Positions 50,810 to 59,918 of a DNA stretch of 64,000 nt are shown in pieces. Each line of letters starts with the position of its first letter. The stretch's first letter is position 1. The notes beneath the pieces were generated by a model. The model did no database searches. It saw only the letters and a list, made by a program, of their open reading frames with translations, and was not told the DNA's origin. The position numbers were made by a program, and so were the translations under genes. The stretch is from an uncultured Lachnospiraceae bacterium (GTDB lineage: Bacteria > Bacillota > Clostridia > Lachnospirales > Lachnospiraceae): assembly GCA_947626285.1 (NCBI GenBank), contig CANQRR010000008.1, positions 29,891 through 93,890 on the forward strand, in the 5' to 3' direction.

Positions 50810-52417
50810 CTAATTGCCGTAAATGCTGTAGTAGGCCTGAAAGATCTGCGAAGCGATCGGCACGGCCGTCTGACTCCCCGTGCCGCCGTTCTCGGCGATC
50901 ACCGCGACCACAAGGTCCGGATCGTCCACGTCGGAGAATCCGACAAACCAAGAGTGCGTGCCCGCAACGCCGTCGCTCGTATACTCCGCGGAACCGGTCT
51001 TTCCCGCCGCCGTGAAATTGTACCAGCTCAGCTCGGTCGCCGTACCGCTCACAACGGTCTCGCGCATATACTCCTGAAGGATCCGCGCCTCCTCCTCCGT
51101 CATCAGCCTCTTGTATCTGGACGGCTTCGTCGCGGACACGGGATCCCCGTCGTACGTCTGAACGCGGTCGACGCAGTACGGCTTCATCATGATCCCGTCG
51201 TTGGCGACCGTCGCCGCGATCATCGCCATGTGCAGTGGCGTCATCAGCGTGTCCGCCTGTCCGATCGCCGTCGTCATCTGATCCCCGTAGGATGCGTCCC
51301 CACTCAGGCTGAAGCGGGATGTACTGTGCTGCATGGAAGTCGGCAGCGCCCGGTTGAACAGGAATTCCTCGCACAGAGAATGGAAGTCGTCGTTGTCAAG
51401 ATCCATGCCGATCTGCGCGAACGCGGTATTGCAGGAGTGGGAAAACGCCCCCTTCAGATCTTCCTGCCCGTGCGCCGTATTGTTGTAGCAATTGATCGTG
51501 ACGTCGTCCACGCTCAGCTGCGACGTACAGTTAAACTGAAAGTTCCGAAACTCTCCCGGCTTCTGGCGCAGATACGCCAGCGTCGTCAGGATCTTGAACG
51601 TGGAGCCCGGCGGATAGAGTCCCTGCGTCGCGCGGTTTAAGAGCACACTGCTCGTGTTGTCCGTCACCAGGCTCTCCCACATTTCTCCGATCGTGTTCGG
51701 GTCGAAATCCGGCTTCGATACCATCACAAGAATCTTCCCGGTATCCGGCTCCAGCGCGACGACCGCCCCGTTGTAGGAGCCAAGCGCGTCGTACGCCACG
51801 CTCTGCAGATTTGCGTTCAGCGTCACCACGACCGAATCCCCCGGAAGCTTGGCGTCCTCATCCTCTTCCTGAAGTCTGGAGAGCGATGGGACATGCGAAG
51901 AGAGCAGCTCTTTGTTGCACGCTGCCTCCAGCCCGGACTGTCCGTTCGTCGAGTAACCGATCACATGCGCGAACTTGTTCGCGAACGGGTAGACGCGCAC
52001 TTCCTCCCCATCCTCCGTCACATCGGTCTGCGCCAGCACGCTCCCGTCCGCGGAGAGGATCGACCCCCGGATATACTTGTCCATATTCGCGATATCTTTC
52101 GTGTTGTAGGCGCTGGAATTCAGCTCCTTCGCCTTCCACGCGTTGAGATAGACCAGATATCCGATCATGATCAGAAAGAGAAAAACGAAAGTGTAGGTGA
52201 CAATGCCCAACTCCGTGTTGCGCGCGGTTCCGGCGACCGGCTCCGGCTCCTGTTCAAAGGAGATCTCCTTCACGCGGACCGGTATCTTATCTGCGCGGCG
52301 GGCGTTCGTCGTATTCTTCCCGGTACGGTTCCTGCGGGAAGTCCGGCTCGTCGTCCGCGTAGTATTCGTAGCGCGGTCCGACGTACCCGTTCTGTCCGTA
52401 GTATCCGTCTTCTTCAT
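50810..52417 (-). CDS. Class B penicillin-binding protein (PbpA/MrdA-like)
   Basis: The 535-residue protein has a Thr/Arg-rich cytoplasmic tail (about 65 residues), one membrane helix (about 72-92) and a transpeptidase domain. The active-site motifs are STFK (Ser272), SCN (328) and KTG (473). It resembles the PbpA type that works with an FtsW/RodA partner, here the gene directly upstream. AGGAGG seven nt before ATG 52417 fixes the start inside the partner gene, so the two coding regions overlap by 131 nt. It should cross-link peptidoglycan at the septum or sidewall. Confidence 0.92.
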   Translation of the reverse strand: MKKTDTTDRTGTSDRATNTTRTTSRTSRRNRTGKNTTNARRADKIPVRVKEISFEQEPEPVAGTARNTELGIVTYTFVFLFLIMIGYLVYLNAWKAKELNSSAYNTKDIANMDKYIRGSILSADGSVLAQTDVTEDGEEVRVYPFANKFAHVIGYSTNGQSGLEAACNKELLSSHVPSLSRLQEEDEDAKLPGDSVVVTLNANLQSVAYDALGSYNGAVVALEPDTGKILVMVSKPDFDPNTIGEMWESLVTDNTSSVLLNRATQGLYPPGSTFKILTTLAYLRQKPGEFRNFQFNCTSQLSVDDVTINCYNNTAHGQEDLKGAFSHSCNTAFAQIGMDLDNDDFHSLCEEFLFNRALPTSMQHSTSRFSLSGDASYGDQMTTAIGQADTLMTPLHMAMIAATVANDGIMMKPYCVDRVQTYDGDPVSATKPSRYKRLMTEEEARILQEYMRETVVSGTATELSWYNFTAAGKTGSAEYTSDGVAGTHSWFVGFSDVDDPDLVVAVIAENGGTGSQTAVPIASQIFQAYYSIYGN

Positions 52418-53837
52418 AATAATCCTCCTGCTCTGCGTTATAAGCTCCGTTCCCATAGTATGGCGTCTGCGCGCCGTTCTCATAATAAGGTTCGTAGTGC
52501 GGCTGTTCCTGCTGCTTCTTCAGCTCGGCCTTGTATTCCTCGTCTCTCTGGAGCATATACAGCCCCTGCACGATCGCAAACATGATCAGAGTGCTCAGCA
52601 TCGAACTGCCTCCGTAGCTCACAAGCGGCAGCGTCACGCCGGTCAGCGGGATCAACTTGATCCCTCCGCCCACGGTGAGGAAGGTCTGCACCGCGTAAGT
52701 CGTCCCAAGCCCGACCGCCACGAGCCTGTAATAGCGGTTCGTCAGCTGCATCGCAATGTTGACGAACATGATAAAGCAGCTCATGCATACCAGGATCAGG
52801 CAGATCCCGAAAATGCTCCCAAGCTCTTCGCAGATCGCGGAGAACATCATATCCTGCGCCGCCCAGGGGATCGCACCTGGCGAGCCCTGACACAGTCCGG
52901 TGCCGAACCAGCTCCCGGCGCTGATCGCAAAGAGCGACTGCCCGATCTGATAGCCGTCCCCCTGATAATCCTTGAACGGATCCCGCCACGCCTCCACGCG
53001 CACGCGCACATGGCTGAACAGGAAATACGCGCCCACGGCCGCAAGGGAGCCTGAAAGCACCCCGGCCAGCACATAGAACGGGTTCCGCGTCGCCACAAAC
53101 AGCATCACGAGATAGGTGACAAAAAAGATCAGAGCGCTCCCGAGATCCCTGGAGATCACAAGGATTAGCACGTGGACCGCCGCCAGTGCCGTGGCGATCA
53201 CAATGCGCCGAAAGTCCCGCGCATGCGTGAGCAGACCGGCGATCGCGAAGACAAAGATGATCTTGACAAACTCCGACGGCTGGAAAGAGATTCCGCCAAT
53301 GTCAAAGGAAAGCTTTGCGCCGTAGGTCACGCGCGCCGCGATCGCGACCAGGCCAAGCATACCGATGCCGAGCAGGGTATACGCCCAGTACATCCGCGTG
53401 ATAAGGCGAAGCTTCCGTATGAGCACCGGGATCAGCAGCGCCACGACCGACGAGATCACCGCGATCTTGAACTGCTTGACGCTCTGATCATAGGAGAGGC
53501 GCGTGATCATGATAAAACCGACGCAGGTCAGCATGCACATATTGTTGATCAGAAGCCGCGATCCCCTCCGGTACAGATTGCCGAACAGGACGAGCACAGC
53601 CGCAAGGTACAGCACCTGAGCCCCGTAAAACAGAAGGATCGTCGTCTCCGACAGCTCCAGATACAGCACCATGAACGCCACAAAGTGCATAAAAAACATC
53701 AGCATGTTCTGGCGCATGAACAGATAGCTTTTCGCCTCCTCATCCCGGAGACGGAAAACCGTAAAACACTGCAGCGTATACAATGCCATCAAAAGTATGA
53801 TCAGATATTTGGAAACCTGGATGATCAGATTCATCAT
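52287..53837 (-). CDS. FtsW/RodA/SpoVE family peptidoglycan polymerase
   Basis: Ten membrane helices and typical SEDS blocks are present: FQPSEFVKIIFVFAIAGLL, SRDLGSALIFFVTYLVML, GTGLCQGSPGAIPWAAQDMM and GVTLPLVSYGGSSM. These proteins polymerise lipid II with a class B PBP. After the last helix a cytoplasmic tail of about 85 residues is rich in Tyr, Glu, Asp and Pro, and its last 131 nt also encode the start of the PBP. ATG 53837 has GGAG upstream and lies 2 nt after the U32 stop codon. Confidence 0.93.
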   Translation of the reverse strand: MMNLIIQVSKYLIILLMALYTLQCFTVFRLRDEEAKSYLFMRQNMLMFFMHFVAFMVLYLELSETTILLFYGAQVLYLAAVLVLFGNLYRRGSRLLINNMCMLTCVGFIMITRLSYDQSVKQFKIAVISSVVALLIPVLIRKLRLITRMYWAYTLLGIGMLGLVAIAARVTYGAKLSFDIGGISFQPSEFVKIIFVFAIAGLLTHARDFRRIVIATALAAVHVLILVISRDLGSALIFFVTYLVMLFVATRNPFYVLAGVLSGSLAAVGAYFLFSHVRVRVEAWRDPFKDYQGDGYQIGQSLFAISAGSWFGTGLCQGSPGAIPWAAQDMMFSAICEELGSIFGICLILVCMSCFIMFVNIAMQLTNRYYRLVAVGLGTTYAVQTFLTVGGGIKLIPLTGVTLPLVSYGGSSMLSTLIMFAIVQGLYMLQRDEEYKAELKKQQEQPHYEPYYENGAQTPYYGNGAYNAEQEDYYEEDGYYGQNGYVGPRYEYYADDEPDFPQEPYREEYDERPPRR

Positions 53838-53839
53838 AC

Positions 53840-56047
53840 CTACTCCACTCCCCTTTTGAAGTGTCCACGCGTCCCTACGTTTGTAAGAAGACCCGCGTCC
53901 TCTTTCCCGGAAAGGATCTGTTCGCACTGCCGCAGGACACGCCTGGTCTCTTCCCCCGACTCCACAGTGAAGGACAGCCTGAGATACTCCGGCGCCAGCC
54001 GGGCAAGCTCTTCCCGGCAGCCGTACAGCACCAGCGGGACGCTGTTATAGATCGTATTATAGCAGAACAGACAGCGGTTCAGCACCGGGAAGCGGGCGTT
54101 TTTCCGATCGGTCAGATATGTGACCCCCGAAGCCTTCGCGCAGCCCGACGTATTTTTCACCACACACTGCGCAGACTGCATCAGCGCCTGATAGCCATAG
54201 ACCGTAAGCTCCGTATCCTTGGCGCCAAGCCCTGCAAGCTCCCGGAAATTGAGTTCCGCCGGGAGCGTGAAGCGCGTCACGCCCTGCTCACGCAAAAACC
54301 CGGCCGCCCGGCGGTTGTACGCATAGAGATTATCGTCCGCCGCAAGCGTCGCCGTGAGACCATGTTTCCGGATAAAATCCCGGAAAAAGGAAAGCTCGTC
54401 GACTGTGTGCAGCAAAAACCCGTCCAGCGCGCACATCAGATTTTGCATCGCCTGCCCGGAAAAGAACGCTCGCTCGCGTTCTCTGAAAACTGCCGGAGCG
54501 TTCAGAAAACAGCTCCAGCCCTTTTCTCTCCCCTGCGCAAGCATTTCCCCGATCCTCGGTTCCGCGAACAGCAGGCTGTCCAGATATACGCTGTCCACCC
54601 AAGGAAAGCTGCTCTCCAGCAAGGCCGCAAACTGTTCTTTCGTCGTCACAAGCACATTTCTGCGGGGTCTGCGCGCAGCGCCGGCTTCGCGTCGGCCCTT
54701 TCCGGACAGCACGACATGCCCAACACCGCTGTATTCAGAGTCTTCTTTCTCACGCTCTGGAGCATTCCTATACCCTTGCGACAGGATCGCCTGCTCCAGT
54801 TTTTCAAGTCCGTCTCTTCTCAGCGCGTTCAAGCCGCCGACCGGGATGAACAGACCGTCCGCCAGAGAAATCGACAGACGTTCAAACACAAACGGCGTAT
54901 TGCCGGTCTTCTCCATCTGGCGGCGCACAGACGCCTCATCCGCGGGACGGCTCTGCGCGCTCTGCGCGATCTCCCGCGTGCACTCCACCCGGATCCCACG
55001 GCACTCCAGCCGAAGGACGACAGGCGCATTCGCCTGGATGAGTAGCTCTCCTGTGACCTTCTCTCTGATCCGGCTGTCGACGAAACATTCCCGCATGCGC
55101 TGCTGAAGCGCATCCGCACCCACGCGCTCCGGACGGTGCAGGGCGATCATCGCTTTTCCGTTATGCGTATGATAATAGCCTTCGGAAAACCCGCCGCGGT
55201 CGAAAAGCTCCAGCAGCATCTCACGGTCCGCCTGATCCACGCGGTAGCCCGCTCTTCCTGTCTTCCTGTACCGATCCATATATTTCCGGTAAACGCTCAC
55301 GACGCCTGCCGTATATTCCGGACGTTTCATCCGTCCCTCAATTTTCAGCGACGCAATCCCCGCATCCAGAAGCTCCGGCAAAAGATCGAGCGTACACATG
55401 TCTTTCATGGAAAGATAGCATGCGGGACCGCCCGACATCCCCTGTACCTGATACGGAAGCCTGCACGGCTGGGCACAGCGTCCGCGATTACCGCTCCTTC
55501 CGCCCAGAAGACTGCTGAACAGGCATTGTCCCGAATAGGAATAGCACATAGCGCCGTGGATGAACGCCTCCACCTCGACGCCGGTCTCTTCTATGATCTT
55601 CCGGATCTCATCGAGAGACAGCTCCCGCGCCACAACGACGCGGGATACTCCTTCGTCCCTCAAAAGCCGTGCCCCCTCCGGTCCCGTGACCGTCATCTGA
55701 GTACTCGCGTGAATCGGCAGATCCAGGAAATGCTCCTGCACAAAGCGCAGCACGCCGAGATCCTGGACGATCAGCCCGTCGAGTCCGTTCTCATAGTACG
55801 GCAGCAGGTACGATCCAAGCATCGTCTCCAGTTCCCGCTCTTTGAGCAGCGTGTTCACGGTCAGATAAAGCTTTCGTCCGTGCAGATGACAGTATTCCAG
55901 TCCCCGGATCAGCTGCTCCTCGTCCGGATTATCCGCGTATGCGCGCGCCCCGAACATGCGTCCGCCCACATACACGGCATCCGCGCCCGCGTTCACCGCG
56001 GCAATTATGCTTTCATATGAACCGGCAGGCGCAAGCAGTTCCCACAT
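53840..56047 (-). CDS. U32 family peptidase with DUF3656
   Basis: The 735-residue protein begins with the U32 signature ELLAPAGSYESIIAAVNAGADAVYVGG. The core includes EVEAFIHGAMCYSYSGQCLFS and GRCAQPCRLPY, with the conserved cysteines. DUF3656 and a C-terminal Cys set (CVVKNTSGC, RCLFCYNTIYN) follow. Long U32 proteins are linked to prephenate-dependent RNA hydroxylation (RlhA/TrhP families) rather than to proven proteolysis, so an RNA role is possible. It ends two bases before the FtsW/RodA-like start. Confidence 0.9.
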   Translation of the reverse strand: MWELLAPAGSYESIIAAVNAGADAVYVGGRMFGARAYADNPDEEQLIRGLEYCHLHGRKLYLTVNTLLKERELETMLGSYLLPYYENGLDGLIVQDLGVLRFVQEHFLDLPIHASTQMTVTGPEGARLLRDEGVSRVVVARELSLDEIRKIIEETGVEVEAFIHGAMCYSYSGQCLFSSLLGGRSGNRGRCAQPCRLPYQVQGMSGGPACYLSMKDMCTLDLLPELLDAGIASLKIEGRMKRPEYTAGVVSVYRKYMDRYRKTGRAGYRVDQADREMLLELFDRGGFSEGYYHTHNGKAMIALHRPERVGADALQQRMRECFVDSRIREKVTGELLIQANAPVVLRLECRGIRVECTREIAQSAQSRPADEASVRRQMEKTGNTPFVFERLSISLADGLFIPVGGLNALRRDGLEKLEQAILSQGYRNAPEREKEDSEYSGVGHVVLSGKGRREAGAARRPRRNVLVTTKEQFAALLESSFPWVDSVYLDSLLFAEPRIGEMLAQGREKGWSCFLNAPAVFRERERAFFSGQAMQNLMCALDGFLLHTVDELSFFRDFIRKHGLTATLAADDNLYAYNRRAAGFLREQGVTRFTLPAELNFRELAGLGAKDTELTVYGYQALMQSAQCVVKNTSGCAKASGVTYLTDRKNARFPVLNRCLFCYNTIYNSVPLVLYGCREELARLAPEYLRLSFTVESGEETRRVLRQCEQILSGKEDAGLLTNVGTRGHFKRGVE

Positions 56048-56123
56048 AAGACCTCCCCGATATCACAGGCTCTCTAAACCGTGCCGAGCGAGAAAAGCCT
56101 GTGGTTTTCTCGCTCGCGGATCT

Positions 56124-56537
56124 TCACTGTCTTGGCTTCTGATGCTGAAGCTTTGTCTCCATCTGGATATTTTCTTTCTCCAGCCTCGCGTTCTTCTCCT
56201 CCAGCGCGGCGGCGTCCTTCCCGGCATTCTCGAGTTTGATCTGTGCCGTGATCAACTCATGCTTGAGCTCATAAAGCTCTTTATCCTTCTCGGAAAGCTC
56301 CTGCTCCAGCTCCTCCACCTTCTTCTTCGTCTTGAAATAGTCGTCCGCAACGTTCAGATCCAGAAGAATGCCCTTGAGCTCCGGCGACATTCTCTGATAC
56401 CCATCAAGGCTCCGGCACTCGGCGATCCGTCCGTTCAGGTAGGTGGCGACGCGCTGCAGATATTCCTCGCTTTCATACCCGCTGAGCGTATAGATCTTCC
56501 CGGCGATTATCACTTGTGTTTTGATCTTGGATGACAT
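56124..56537 (-). CDS. zapA: Cell division protein ZapA
   Basis: The N-terminal ZapA fold (TQVIIAGKIYTLSGYESEEYLQRVATYLN) is followed by a long coiled coil (about residues 70-137: VEELEQELSEKDKELYELK). ZapA cross-links FtsZ filaments at the division site. At 137 residues it is longer than Bacillus ZapA because of the coiled coil, as is frequent in Clostridia. ATG 56537 has GGAAGG upstream. It lies between ruvB and the U32 gene. Confidence 0.88.
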   Translation of the reverse strand: MSSKIKTQVIIAGKIYTLSGYESEEYLQRVATYLNGRIAECRSLDGYQRMSPELKGILLDLNVADDYFKTKKKVEELEQELSEKDKELYELKHELITAQIKLENAGKDAAALEEKNARLEKENIQMETKLQHQKPRQ

Positions 56538-56606
56538 GGACAGCCTTCCTTTCCTTTGTCTTAAAACCATTATAAGCAAATTTCAGAAAAAAACAACTGT
56601 TTCCGC

Positions 56607-57608
56607 TCATTCTTCCCCGCGCGTCTTTCCCAGGTGCCGGTATGCAAAATCCGTCACCACACGCCCCTTCGGCGTCCGGTTCAGAAAACCGTTCTTCAGA
56701 AGATACGGCTCATAGACGTCTTCGATCGTACCGGAATCCTCGCCGATCGCGGCGGAGAGCGTGTCCAGCCCGACCGGACCGCCTGCAAATTTATCGATCA
56801 TCAGTTCAAGGATCGCACGGTCGATGCGGTCCAGCCCATAACGGTCCACCTCCAACAGATCCAGGGCTTCGGCCGCTACATCGGAGGTGATCTTCCCGTC
56901 ATAGCGTACCTGCGCATAGTCGCGAACACGCTTGAGCATACGGTTCGCCAGCCTTGGCGTCCCGCGTGAGCGACGCGCGATCTCCAGCGCGCCACGGTTG
57001 TCGATCTCCACGCCCAGCACCTTCGCCGAGCGAAGCACGATCGTCTGCAGCTCCTTCTCCGAATAATACTCCAGGTGATTCACCACCCCAAAACGGTCCC
57101 GCAGCGGAGCGGAGAGCATCCCGGCTCTTGTCGTCGCCCCGATCAGGGTAAAGCGCGGAAGGTCGAGACGGATCGAACGTGCCGCCGCTCCCTTGCCGAT
57201 CATGATATCGATCGCGAAATCCTCCATCGCCGGATACAGTACCTCTTCCACTTGGCGGTTCAAACGATGAATCTCATCGATGAACAGGACATCGCCCTCC
57301 TGGAGATTGTTCAGGATCGCCGCCATCTCGCCCGGCTTCTCGATCGCCGGTCCGGAGGTGATCTTGATATTCACATCCATCTCGTTCGCGATGATGCAGG
57401 CCAGCGTCGTCTTGCCAAGTCCCGGAGGTCCGTAAAAGAGCACATGATCCAGCGCGTCCTGGCGCTGTTTCGCCGCCTCGATAAAGATCCTCAGCGTATC
57501 CTTTGCCTTCTCCTGCCCAATGTATTCGCTTAACTGCTGTGGACGAAGCCCCGGCTCCAGCCGGATGTCCTCCTCCGTCGTATCTGTCGTTATGATCCTC
57601 TTCGCCAT
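56607..57608 (-). CDS. ruvB: Holliday junction branch migration ATPase RuvB
   Basis: The 333-residue AAA+ protein has [14 protein letters not shown], Walker [11 protein letters not shown], Walker B DEIHRLNR, arginine-finger region [18 protein letters not shown] and a winged-helix tail ending [13 protein letters not shown]. RuvB drives branch migration with RuvA, encoded upstream. The gap to ruvA is 122 nt, longer than usual for this pair. Confidence 0.98.
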   Translation of the reverse strand: MAKRIITTDTTEEDIRLEPGLRPQQLSEYIGQEKAKDTLRIFIEAAKQRQDALDHVLFYGPPGLGKTTLACIIANEMDVNIKITSGPAIEKPGEMAAILNNLQEGDVLFIDEIHRLNRQVEEVLYPAMEDFAIDIMIGKGAAARSIRLDLPRFTLIGATTRAGMLSAPLRDRFGVVNHLEYYSEKELQTIVLRSAKVLGVEIDNRGALEIARRSRGTPRLANRMLKRVRDYAQVRYDGKITSDVAAEALDLLEVDRYGLDRIDRAILELMIDKFAGGPVGLDTLSAAIGEDSGTIEDVYEPYLLKNGFLNRTPKGRVVTDFAYRHLGKTRGEE

Positions 57609-57730
57609 TTTATCTCCCCATCATGCGCCAGTCTATGTCCGCGGCAATATCCGCAGACCCTTGCATTTTCCCCCGCGACGCTTTGCGCGTCCCGTAGGAA
57701 AGCTGTATGTACCAATCCTCCGGCGAAGTC

Positions 57731-58342
57731 TCACATCGACGAGAGCGTCCGAAGCGCCAGCTTCAGGATCGCCTCCGTGTCCATGTCGTCCGTGACTTCC
57801 ACGCTGCGCACCGCCCGCAGTGCCTCGCTTCCCGAATATCCAAGCGCCGCCAGCGCCTGCACGGCCTCGGACTTTGCATCGTCTGCCTCCGTCCCTGCGA
57901 CCGCCTCGCTGTGCGCCAGCTTTTTCTCGAACGCGTCCTCCAGGCTGAGCTTGTCCTTCAGCTCCAGGATCAGCTTCTTCGCCGTCTTCCCGCCGATCCC
58001 GGGCGCCTGGGAGATCGTCCTCGCATCGTCCGCCAGCACGGCAAAGCGAAGCTCGTCCGCCGTCAAAACGGACAGGATGCCAAGCCCGGCCTTCGGCCCG
58101 ACCCCGCTCACGGTCAGAAGCAGCTTGTACATTTCCAGATCATCCTCATCCAAAAATCCGAACAGCTGCATCGCGTCCTCCCGGACGCTCAGATAGGTAT
58201 AGATCTGAATCTCGCTGCCGCGTCCCGGCATCTGCTGCGCGTCACGCGATGTGATGAACACCTGGTATCCCACGCCGTTCACCTCAAGCACCACGCGCGT
58301 CTGCGTGACCGAGGCTACGTTCCCTCTCAGATAGGCAATCAT
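57731..58342 (-). CDS. ruvA: Holliday junction DNA-binding protein RuvA
   Basis: MIAYLRGNVASVTQTRVVLEVNGVGYQV is the OB-fold domain I. Two HhH motifs follow (LLTVSGVGPKAGLGIL and ISQAPGIGGKTAKKLILEL), and then the C-terminal RuvB-binding domain EAVQALAALGYSGSEA. RuvA holds the junction open for RuvB. ATG 58342 has GGAGG 6 nt upstream, which favours it over an ATG 17 codons earlier. It is 203 residues long. Confidence 0.97.
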   Translation of the reverse strand: MIAYLRGNVASVTQTRVVLEVNGVGYQVFITSRDAQQMPGRGSEIQIYTYLSVREDAMQLFGFLDEDDLEMYKLLLTVSGVGPKAGLGILSVLTADELRFAVLADDARTISQAPGIGGKTAKKLILELKDKLSLEDAFEKKLAHSEAVAGTEADDAKSEAVQALAALGYSGSEALRAVRSVEVTDDMDTEAILKLALRTLSSM

Positions 58343-58361
58343 ATCCTTCCTCCGTAATTTC

Positions 58362-58724
58362 TTAATAAGCAATCGCATCCGGCGCGCCCTCATCCTCCCC
58401 GGCGCTTCCCTGTACCTGCACGGTAACGCGGTTCGGCATACAGGTGATCAGCGCGCCCTCCGCGGATATCCTTCCCTGGCGGACACAGATCCGATCCGGA
58501 CAGTCGGCGTCCGCCATTCGAACCGTGCCATCCTCGATCGCGATATGGTTCCCGGAGCCAATGTCGATCTCCTGATCCTCGTCAAGCGCATAGCGTCCAT
58601 ATACCTGTCCGTCCAGCTTCACCAGCGCATATGCGCCTTCTCTCTGCGAAGCAAGCCGGATCCCCAGCCAGACAGCACAAAAAACAAGTACGGCAACGCC
58701 CAGAACCACATCTGCCTTTTTCAT
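58362..58724 (-). CDS. NusG domain II-containing membrane-anchored protein
   Basis: The 120-residue protein has one N-terminal membrane helix (residues 5-24) and an outside NusG domain II-like fold. The motif CPDRICVRQGRIS followed by ITCMPNRVTVQVQG is characteristic, with conserved Cys. The function is unknown. It heads the ruvA-ruvB-zapA run, 19 nt before ruvA. Confidence 0.88.
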   Translation of the reverse strand: MKKADVVLGVAVLVFCAVWLGIRLASQREGAYALVKLDGQVYGRYALDEDQEIDIGSGNHIAIEDGTVRMADADCPDRICVRQGRISAEGALITCMPNRVTVQVQGSAGEDEGAPDAIAY

Positions 58725-58748
58725 ACGATCACCGTCTGCATTTTACCA

Positions 58749-58792
58749 TAAAAAAAGGATAAAATCAACCATACGTTCGATTTCATCCTTTT
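58749..58792 (-). terminator. Terminator of the SleB-type hydrolase gene
   Basis: AAAAGGAT (58753-58760) plus AAATC (58762-58766) pair with GATTT (58779-58783) plus ATCCTTTT (58785-58792), with one mismatch. On the minus strand the stem runs into a TTTTTT tract. It starts six bases past the stop codon. Confidence 0.8.
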
Positions 58793-58797
58793 CTCTC

Positions 58798-59754
58798 TTA
58801 TTTGTAAAAAACGTGATCGCCGACTGTGAGGCCGCTCGCATACGACGCACCGGCAAAATACAGATACGGGAAGGTAAGCTTCTGTCCGTTTAGTCTCAGG
58901 TAGATCGTTTTCCCCTTTGCGAAGCGGTTCCTGTACTTGATCACATACGCCGCCGCCCGCTTGCAGTCCGCATTCACCAGCGAAGGATCGCTGTAGACCT
59001 TTGCCAGCGAACCGTTCCAGGTCGGTGAGAACTGACTCTTTTCGTACACCACCTCGCGCACGGTCGAGGCGCGGAACTGCTTACTAAAGACGCGGTTCAT
59101 GACCACATAGCCGACCCCAAGCATCCCCTCGTAGGGCTGATTGCCCGCCTCGCAGTAGATGATGTAGGAAAGCAGTGTCTCGTCGTCCACCACCGGATGC
59201 GTGTAATACTCCGGCTGCAGGTTCACGCCCGCCCCCGGCGCCTGAAGGTTTGATTTCGTGCCTACGCCGTCGCTGTCGAACTGCCAGCGCTTCCCTTTGA
59301 CCGTGACGCTCGTATTTACGACTTTCTCCTTTGTCTTCGGATTAAAATAATAATAGTCTCCCTCAATCTTGTGAAGCCCCGTATATGCCTTCCCGTTTTT
59401 GCCAAGGTAGCGCGCGCCCTTCCAACAGTTTGTCAGCCGGCAGCCCTTTGAGTTGACATAATAGGTATAATTCGACAGCCATTTTTTCCTCTGCATGGCG
59501 CCATCCGCACCAAAATAATAGTAACGTCCCTCAATCTTGACCCAGCGGTTCTTTACCAGCTTTCCGGTCTTTGGGGAATAGTAATACCACTGCGACCCGA
59601 TCTTCTGTTTTCCTGTCAGGCGGTTTCCCGCGGAATCCGTGTAATACTCCTTCACCTTCGCAGCCTGCGCCTGCACCGTGAGACCAAAGAATAACGTAAG
59701 AACTAATATGCCCGCAAGCAGGAGTTTTCCTCTTTTTCTGTTCCGTATCGACAT
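58798..59754 (-). CDS. SleB/CwlJ-type cell wall hydrolase with choline-binding-like repeats
   Basis: The 318-residue protein has a signal peptide (cleavage near VQAQAAK) and six to seven repeats of the type WYYYSPKTGKLVKNRWVKI, typical of CW_binding modules, up to about residue 165. A Hydrolase_2 domain follows with YIIYCEAGNQPYEGMLGVGYVVMNR, containing the catalytic Glu, and SQFSPTWNGSL. SleB/CwlJ enzymes lyse spore cortex; repeat-bearing relatives also act on vegetative wall. A perfect sigma-A promoter upstream favours vegetative expression here. Confidence 0.88.
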   Translation of the reverse strand: MSIRNRKRGKLLLAGILVLTLFFGLTVQAQAAKVKEYYTDSAGNRLTGKQKIGSQWYYYSPKTGKLVKNRWVKIEGRYYYFGADGAMQRKKWLSNYTYYVNSKGCRLTNCWKGARYLGKNGKAYTGLHKIEGDYYYFNPKTKEKVVNTSVTVKGKRWQFDSDGVGTKSNLQAPGAGVNLQPEYYTHPVVDDETLLSYIIYCEAGNQPYEGMLGVGYVVMNRVFSKQFRASTVREVVYEKSQFSPTWNGSLAKVYSDPSLVNADCKRAAAYVIKYRNRFAKGKTIYLRLNGQKLTFPYLYFAGASYASGLTVGDHVFYK

Positions 59755-59811
59755 ACTTTATCCCCTTTGCAATTCAACAATCTCATAACATTCTCGTAAC
59801 AATTATTTCAT

Positions 59812-59840
59812 ATTATATGACACATTTTTCTGTTTGTCAA
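59812..59840 (-). promoter_or_regulatory. Consensus sigma-A promoter of the SleB-type gene
   Basis: On the minus strand TTGACA (59840-59835), exactly 17 nt, and TATAAT (59817-59812). Both hexamers are perfect. It lies about 58 nt before the start codon. Confidence 0.85.
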
Positions 59841-59918
59841 ACAAAACCGAACGCAAAAAGCAACAGGCTCTTCCATAAACAGGAAAAATCTGCTGCCTTT
59901 TTTTGCCGAAATCGGTCA

